Origin: an uncultured Verrucomicrobiota bacterium
Lineage (GTDB): Bacteria > Verrucomicrobiota > Verrucomicrobiia > Opitutales > Intestinicryptomonadaceae
NCBI GenBank assembly: GCA_949293415.1
Contig: CASFDK010000003.1
Coordinates: 1 to 64,000 of the forward strand
Direction: 5' to 3'
Length of the DNA stretch: 64,000 bases
Positions 59,429-64,000 of the stretch are shown here, piece after piece (position 1 is the first letter of the stretch; every line of letters begins with the position of its first letter). The translations under genes were made by a program, and so were the position numbers. The notes under the pieces are model-generated. The model did not search any database and was not told the DNA's origin. It was given only the letters and a program-made list of their open reading frames with translations.

Positions 59429-60841
59429 ATGAATCCTGCGTTGGTCAATTTTGTATACATTATTGCGTCGATTCTCTTCATCTTGGGAATCAAGATGCTC
59501 GGCAAGGCCGAAACGGCGCGAAAGGGCAACCTAATCTCGGCGGTCGGCATGTTGATTGCCGTCGTGATTACGCTCTTCGACAAAAAAATTCTCGACTGCA
59601 ACGATCCCGTTTCGTGGGGGCTTCTCGCGGGCGGTTTGTTTGCGGGCACGCTTATCGGCGCGGTTATGGCGAAAAAGGTCAAGATGACTTCCATGCCCGA
59701 AATGGTCGCCCTGCTCAACGGTTTCGGCGGTCTGGCGAGTTTGCTCGTTGCGGCGGCGGAATATTATTTCGATATGGTCAAAGCCGAACCCGCTATGCCC
59801 GATACCTTCTCGAAATTCGCGATTATCGCGACGATTCTCATCGGCGGTATCACGTTCACGGGCTCGCTCTATGCGTGGGGCAAGCTGTCGGGTAAAATCT
59901 CGGGCAAGGCGAAAGTCTTCGCGGGGCAGAAGGCGGTCAATGCGCTCGTGGCGTTGCTGTCGATTGCGGCGGCGGTCGTGTTCGTTTGGGCGGACTGCTT
60001 CGGACTCGGTTTCGACATGATGGTTTTGGCAACCGTGCTTTCTCTGCTATTGGGGATTGCGGCGGTTATGCCCATCGGCGGCGGCGATATGCCCGTTGTC
60101 ATTTCCCTGCTAAATTCGCTCTCGGGCTTGGCGGCTTCGGCTGCGGGCTTTGTAATCAGCAACAATGTGTTGATTGTCGCGGGCTGTTTGGTGGGCGCAA
60201 GCGGTATCATTCTGACCGTTATTATGTGCAAGTCGATGAACAGAACGCTCTCGAATGTGTTGTTCTCGGGCTTCGGAGCGTCGGCTTCAAAGTCGCAGAA
60301 AGTCGACGGCGAGATGAAGCCCATTTCCGTGGACGATGCGTATTTCGTTCTCGAAGCGGCCCAGAATGTGGTGTTCATCCCCGGTTACGGTATGGCTGTG
60401 GCGCAGGCCCAGCACGCGGTAAAGGAGCTTGCCGAGATTCTCGAAAACAACGGCGCGGAAGTTTCGTTTGCGATTCACCCCGTCGCGGGCAGAATGCCGG
60501 GGCATATGAATGTGTTGCTTGCCGAAGCCGATGTTCCCTATGAGCAGCTCAAGGAAATGGACGAAGCCAACAGGATTCTCGAGACTGCCGACGTTGCCAT
60601 TGTCATCGGCGCGAACGACGTTGTAAATCCCGCCGCAGCCGAAGACAAGGGCAGCCCCATTTACGGCATGCCCATTATCGAAGCCTACAAGGCAAAGACT
60701 GTTTTTGCGCTTAAGCGCGGTAAGGGTGCGGGATTCTCGGGTTTGGAAAACAGTCTGTTCTTCCGTCCCAACACCCGTATGATTTACGGCGACGCAAAGG
60801 CAACCGTAAACGAACTGGTGGCAAAATTCAAAGACAAGTAG
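59429..60841 (+). CDS. pntB: NAD(P) transhydrogenase subunit beta
   Basis: The beta subunit: nine or so transmembrane helices followed by the NADP-binding dIII domain. The 470-residue protein shows the membrane part (VAVVITLF..., GGGDMPVVISLLNSLSGLAA) and the dIII motifs VVFIPGYGMAVAQAQHAVK and IHPVAGRMPGHMNVLLAEADV, and the end KAKTVFALKRG. Completes the three-gene operon. Hairpin-repeat copy 9 follows 36 bp later. Confidence 0.95.
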   Translation: MNPALVNFVYIIASILFILGIKMLGKAETARKGNLISAVGMLIAVVITLFDKKILDCNDPVSWGLLAGGLFAGTLIGAVMAKKVKMTSMPEMVALLNGFGGLASLLVAAAEYYFDMVKAEPAMPDTFSKFAIIATILIGGITFTGSLYAWGKLSGKISGKAKVFAGQKAVNALVALLSIAAAVVFVWADCFGLGFDMMVLATVLSLLLGIAAVMPIGGGDMPVVISLLNSLSGLAASAAGFVISNNVLIVAGCLVGASGIILTVIMCKSMNRTLSNVLFSGFGASASKSQKVDGEMKPISVDDAYFVLEAAQNVVFIPGYGMAVAQAQHAVKELAEILENNGAEVSFAIHPVAGRMPGHMNVLLAEADVPYEQLKEMDEANRILETADVAIVIGANDVVNPAAAEDKGSPIYGMPIIEAYKAKTVFALKRGKGAGFSGLENSLFFRPNTRMIYGDAKATVNELVAKFKDK

Positions 60842-60876
60842 CAAGGACTGGCAGGCTGCAGCCTGTACGGCTACGG

Positions 60877-60990
60877 CAAAGGCGAAGCCCTTGACGCCCG
60901 AACTTCGTTCGGGAGTTGTGATACTTCGGCGGCAACTATAGTTGCCGCCTTTTCTGTGTAAGAACGCATTGAGCGGCGGAGTTTCTGCGA
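60877..60990 (+). repeat. interspersed multi-hairpin repeat, copy 9, cut by an IS remnant
   Basis: CAAAGGCGAAGCCCTTGACG, CCCGAAC-TTC-GTTCGGG hairpin, TTGTGATACTTCG linker and the perfect palindrome GCGGCAACTATAGTTGCCGC (60929-60948). The usual second half breaks off at 60990 inside the inner-hairpin region (GCATTGAGCGGCGG...), exactly where the left end of the IS remnant begins. Confidence 0.86.
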
Positions 60991-61435
60991 TGTGCCCCAA
61001 ATTAGGACAGGAAGCTAAGGGAGTAAATCGACTTGGTTGATGTTATTGTCGATTGTGTTTATTGATTCAAGTCTATTTTCTTTCCCATCGCCCCCATGTG
61101 GGCAGCGGCGGGTGCTCGGCGGTTCGTAGTTCAACGCCGAGTGCGGTCGCTCGTTATTGTACTTTTCGCGCCATTTGTCCAGCTCGAGCTCTCGAAGCCT
61201 TTGTATGCTCTTTGAGTCCATACCGCCGTATTTTGCCTTTCAGCGATAATACGACGAATCGTTGATCCCGTACTTGCGCAGCGTATCCGAGACGTTGTTC
61301 GATACCTCCGCCTCTTTGAGTATTTGCGTGATTTACTCTTCCGTATATTTTTTGCGTCTGTTGCCCATTTGATTTGCCTTACTATTTTGTAAATCAATTT
61401 ATCCCCTTGCAAGTCTGTCCTACTTTTCGGGCACA
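60991..61435 (-). mobile_element. decayed IS3-type element, internally deleted
   Basis: The ends are inverted: left TGTGCCCCAAATTAGGACAG and right, read inwards, TGTGCCCGAAAAGTAGGACAG (as a 21-base motif, trim one base). Between them, on the minus strand, an OrfA-like start (MGNRRKKYTEE at 61368) runs into an OrfB C-terminus (DKWREKYNNERPHSALNYEP). Two in-frame stops occur (after YTEE and after SSYYR), and the transposase core with DDE residues is missing. The element is not mobile by itself. No clear target-site duplication was found. Confidence 0.82.
61015..61368 (-). pseudogene. IS3-family transposase remnant
   Basis: About 118 codons made of OrfA's helix-turn-helix start (YTEE, ITQILKEAEVSNNVSDTLRKYG approx.) joined to OrfB's end (WREKYNNERPHSALNY). 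The stops look like single-base changes (a CAA-type and a TGG-type codon to stop). A family of intact elements probably exists elsewhere in the genome. Confidence 0.78.
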
Positions 61436-61544
61436 CAGCAAAATCACCGCCGATACAACCCCGCAAAAATAAAAAAAAGTTGACTCTATGCAAATTTTTT
61501 ATATTTCTGGCGGCTTTTACTAAAAACTTTAGCGCAAGAACACT
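61436..61544 (+). other. panD upstream region
   Basis: The 109 bp between the IS end and panD hold an A-rich tract and an ATTTTTTATATTTCTGGCGG stretch that could contribute a promoter. I see no clear ribosome binding site motif better than AAGAA before the panD ATG. Confidence 0.4.
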
Positions 61545-61916
61545 ATGTTAGTTGAATTGTTAAAGTCCAAAATTCTGCGTGCCGAAACGACCGACGCGCG
61601 TATCGACTACGAGGGCTCGCTCGCAATCGACCAAGCACTCATGGACAAAGTCGGTATGCTGCCCTACGAGAAAATTCTCGTCGGCAATATATCCAACGGC
61701 AAACGCTTCGAAACCTACGCAATTCCCGCGCCGCGCGGCAGCCGTACGTTCTCGATAAGGGGCGCGGCGGCGCATCTGGGCAATGTGGGCGACCTTCTGG
61801 TAATTATGTCGTTCGCGCAGGTAGATTCGTCAGAAGTCGCAAACCACCTGCCCCGTACAATCACGCTCGGCGAAAAAAACACCAAGATTATAAAATCGCA
61901 GAATATGATAGACTAA
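61545..61916 (+). CDS. panD: aspartate 1-decarboxylase proenzyme
   Basis: Makes beta-alanine from aspartate for pantothenate and coenzyme A. The 123-residue proenzyme cleaves itself between Gly and Ser to form a pyruvoyl group; the site is YEGSLAID (Gly24-Ser25). The family start MLVELLKSKILRAETTDARIDYEGS is close to MxRxMLxxKIHRATVTxADLxYxGS, and GAAAHLGNVGDLLVIM is the C-terminal signature. A weak hairpin follows the stop. Confidence 0.95.
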   Translation: MLVELLKSKILRAETTDARIDYEGSLAIDQALMDKVGMLPYEKILVGNISNGKRFETYAIPAPRGSRTFSIRGAAAHLGNVGDLLVIMSFAQVDSSEVANHLPRTITLGEKNTKIIKSQNMID

Positions 61917-61918
61917 CC

Positions 61919-61950
61919 CCGCGCAAATAAGTGCCGCGCGGAAGGTTTTT
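61919..61950 (+). terminator. weak intrinsic terminator after panD
   Basis: CCGCGC (61919-61924) and GCGCGG (61936-61941) form a short stem followed by AAGGTTTTT. Confidence 0.5.
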
Positions 61951-61986
61951 CCGAAAATTTCCAATCAACACAAACCCAAACAAGAT

Positions 61987-63069
61987 ATGTCATACAAATT
62001 GTTCATCCCCGGACCCGTAGAGGTCTCCGAAAAAACATACAAGGCAATGACCACTCCCATCGTAGGACACAGAAGCAAAGACTTCGTGAAACTCGTGGAC
62101 AGCATTATGCCGCGCCTCAAACAGTTGTTCTACACGAACGACCCCGTTTTCCTCAGCACAAGCTCGTCGTGGGGCGTTATGGAAGGCGCAATCCGCAACG
62201 TAGTAAAGAAGGGCGTTCTCAACTGCTGCAACGGCGCGTTCTCGGACAAATGGTATGACGTTTCCAAGCGTTGCGGCAAGGAAGCGGGCGAACTCAAGTT
62301 CGACTGGGGCAAACCCGTATGCCCAGAAGCCCTCGAAAGGGAACTTTCCACAAACAAGTACGATGCCGTAACAATCATCCACAACGAAACTTCCACGGGC
62401 ACAATGAGCGACATCAAAGCCCTTTCGGAAGTTCTCAAGAAGTTCCCCGACGTTGTTTCGATTATCGACACGGTAAGCTCCTTCTCGGCAATGCCCATCA
62501 AGAAGGACGAACTTGGTATCGACGTTATGGTAACGGGCTGCCAGAAGGCTCTCGCAATTCCCCCGGGACTCTCGTTCTGCTCGGTCTCCGAAAAGGCAAT
62601 GAAGCGCGCCGAAACGGTCGAAGGCAGGGGCTACTATTTCGATTTCCTCGAATTCAAGAAGTTCTTCGAAAAGTCGCAGACGCCCTCCACGCCGATTATC
62701 TCGATGCTCTACGCTCTCGAAAGCAAGCTCGACGACATCTTCACCGAAGGCGTTGAAAACCGCTATGCGCGCCACTTGGCTAACAACAAGCTCGTCCGCG
62801 ACTGGGGCTATGCGCACGGTTTCGAACTCTTCCCCGAAGAAAAATTCGGTTCGGTAACCCTCAACTGCTTCAAGAACAACCTCAATGTAGACCTTCCCGC
62901 GCTCCTCGACGAACTCAAGAAGCGTTTCAAGATGGTCTTCAACGGCGGCTACGGCAAAATCAAGGGCACAACGTTCCGCATCTCGAATATGGGCGACGAA
63001 ACTCCCGAAACGATGAAGGAGCTTCTCGACAATATCGACACAATCCTCCCCGACTACATCAAGAAGTAG
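61987..63069 (+). CDS. class V aminotransferase (alanine/serine-glyoxylate or phosphoserine type)
   Basis: A 360-residue PLP enzyme of the AGXT/SerC group, which transfers amino groups among serine, alanine, phosphoserine, glyoxylate or pyruvate. The start YKLFIPGPVEVSEKTYKAM is the family signature. PLP binds near DTVSSFSAMPI and the Schiff-base Lys in TGCQKALAIPPGL near residue 187. Which amino donor it uses is not clear. It stands downstream of panD and has its own terminator. Confidence 0.88.
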   Translation: MSYKLFIPGPVEVSEKTYKAMTTPIVGHRSKDFVKLVDSIMPRLKQLFYTNDPVFLSTSSSWGVMEGAIRNVVKKGVLNCCNGAFSDKWYDVSKRCGKEAGELKFDWGKPVCPEALERELSTNKYDAVTIIHNETSTGTMSDIKALSEVLKKFPDVVSIIDTVSSFSAMPIKKDELGIDVMVTGCQKALAIPPGLSFCSVSEKAMKRAETVEGRGYYFDFLEFKKFFEKSQTPSTPIISMLYALESKLDDIFTEGVENRYARHLANNKLVRDWGYAHGFELFPEEKFGSVTLNCFKNNLNVDLPALLDELKKRFKMVFNGGYGKIKGTTFRISNMGDETPETMKELLDNIDTILPDYIKK

Positions 63070-63081
63070 CACGGGTAATTA

Positions 63082-63129
63082 CGGTGCGCGCGGACTGCAA
63101 AAAACTTGCCGCGCGCGCCGAATTTTTTA
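63082..63129 (+). terminator. intrinsic terminator of the class V aminotransferase gene
   Basis: CGGTGCGCGCGG (63082-63093) pairs with CCGCGCGCGCCG (63109-63120), a 12-bp stem with one T-G pair, followed by AATTTTTTAT. Confidence 0.87.
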
Positions 63130-63153
63130 TATTAGCAAATTTTATTATTGAGA

Positions 63154-64000
63154 ATGAAAAAGCTGATTATTTCGGAAAAACCGTCCGTGGCGGCGGACAT
63201 CGCAAGAGTTTTGGGCAAGGCAAAAAAATGCGACGACTATTACGAAAACGACCAATACGTCATCGCCTCCGCACTCGGGCACCTCGTCGAGCTTAATATG
63301 CCCGCCGACATCGACAAAAAATACGCCCGCTGGACGCTCTCTAACCTTCCGATTATTCCCGAAACATTCAAGCTAAAGCCCATCGAAAAGACGAAGGCCA
63401 AACTTGCCTCGCTAAAAAAACTCCTTGCGCGCAAAGACATAGACGGCGTAATCAACGCGTGCGACGCGGGGCGCGAGGGCGAACTCATTTTCACATACAT
63501 CTACGAAATCACAAAATGCAAGCTTCCGCGCGAACGCCTGTGGGTTTCGTCGATGACACCCGCCTCCATTCTCGAAGCGTTCTCGAACCTCAAGACGCAG
63601 GACGAAATGGAATCGCTGCAGGACGCGGCGAGATGCCGCAGCGAGTCGGACTGGCTTGTGGGTATCAACGGCACAAGGGCAATCACAAGCAGAATGTACG
63701 GCTCGCGCGGAAAGAGTCTGGCTTCGGTCGGACGCGTGCAGACCCCGACTCTTGCGATGATTGTCGAACGCGAACGCGAAATCCAGAATTTCAAACCCAC
63801 GCGCTTCTGGCGAATCACCGCCAATTTCGAAGTCGAAAACGGCCAGTACGAAGGGGTCTACCAACGCCCCGACTTCAAGCAGTCGAAAAAGGACAAAGAC
63901 TCGAACGACAAGGCGGACAGAATTTGGAACCACGCCGATGCCGAAAAAATCCTCAACGACATCCGCTCGATAGGCGTTGCGAAAGTTTCCGACAAAAATA
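63154..64000 (+). CDS. topB: DNA topoisomerase III, N-terminal part (runs off the window)
   Basis: A type IA topoisomerase that relaxes negatively supercoiled DNA and resolves recombination or replication intermediates. The frame begins with ATG at 63154 (MKKLIISEKPSVAADIARVLG) and continues without a stop to the window end (282 codons). The Toprim motif DAGREGELIF (near residue 105) supplies the acidic Mg-binding residues, and GRVQTPTLAMIV near residue 200 is the conserved core. The catalytic Tyr lies further on, outside the window. Family identity to TopB (rather than TopA) rests on the short N-terminus and SEKPSVA motif. Confidence 0.9.
   Translation, partial: MKKLIISEKPSVAADIARVLGKAKKCDDYYENDQYVIASALGHLVELNMPADIDKKYARWTLSNLPIIPETFKLKPIEKTKAKLASLKKLLARKDIDGVINACDAGREGELIFTYIYEITKCKLPRERLWVSSMTPASILEAFSNLKTQDEMESLQDAARCRSESDWLVGINGTRAITSRMYGSRGKSLASVGRVQTPTLAMIVEREREIQNFKPTRFWRITANFEVENGQYEGVYQRPDFKQSKKDKDSNDKADRIWNHADAEKILNDIRSIGVAKVSDKN

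Noticed and set aside
10233..60990. The palindromic repeats as a CRISPR array
   Set aside because: Copies are kilobases apart, without regular spacers and without cas genes.
1..64000. tRNA, rRNA or known riboswitch genes
   Set aside because: No cloverleaf, rRNA core or recognised riboswitch motif was found by eye on either strand; a covariance-model scan would be needed to exclude small RNAs.

Overview
The window looks like a chromosome segment of a Gram-negative member of the PVC superphylum, most likely a gut-type Verrucomicrobiota (or Lentisphaerota). The inference rests on a diderm envelope (LptD, KDO enzymes, a tripartite RND pump) combined with families common in PVC genomes (GH78 rhamnosidase, TIGR03790 protein, DUF1080 lipoprotein) and an HpnH-type radical SAM enzyme. 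No rRNA or tRNA gene was seen, so the taxonomy is inference.

Layout. 1-13.4 kb: rhamnosidase, DMT transporter, malate dehydrogenase with a DUF481 outer-membrane protein, HpnH, a DinG-like helicase, an all-alpha dUTPase, an SGNH hydrolase, a GRP-type sugar transporter and a Lys-rich CBM48-like protein. 13.5-26.1 kb: leftward envelope and cell-cycle clusters, namely degT-kdsB-kdsD-methyltransferase-ppiD (KDO/LPS precursors and periplasmic folding) and lptD-scpA-orf82-glmM-TPR (LPS export, condensin, peptidoglycan precursor). 26.6-41.7 kb: ferredoxin, a very large clan GH-A-like hydrolase, a TetR-controlled RND efflux operon with a candidate palindromic operator, an MFS transporter, a TIGR03790 protein, ApbE, a cupin and HU. 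42.0-52.8 kb: a compact Mu-like head/packaging gene set split into two divergent arms with a DUF1080 host-type lipoprotein gene between them. It has a one-base frameshift in the portal gene and no visible integrase, transposase, lysis gene or tape measure. 53.2-64 kb: LysM/TPR lipoprotein, purH, polyprenyl synthase, hemA, the pntAA-pntAB-pntB transhydrogenase, a decayed IS3-type remnant, panD, a class V aminotransferase and the start of topoisomerase III.

The most unusual signal is an interspersed multi-hairpin repeat, with about nine copies here. Each copy centres on the 20-bp palindrome GCGGCAACTATAGTTGCCGC. In front there is often a short hairpin with a TTC loop. Behind it an ATAAGTTCG...CGAACTTAT stem encloses a second, variable hairpin. 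Stem sequences differ between copies while pairing is mostly kept, including one copy with a completely different central stem, which points to selection on structure. Most copies sit directly 3' of a gene and in its orientation. Two copies run into reading frames and supply the C-termini and stop codons of HemA and of the last phage gene. This family and the rearranged phage-like head module are the best candidates for something undescribed.
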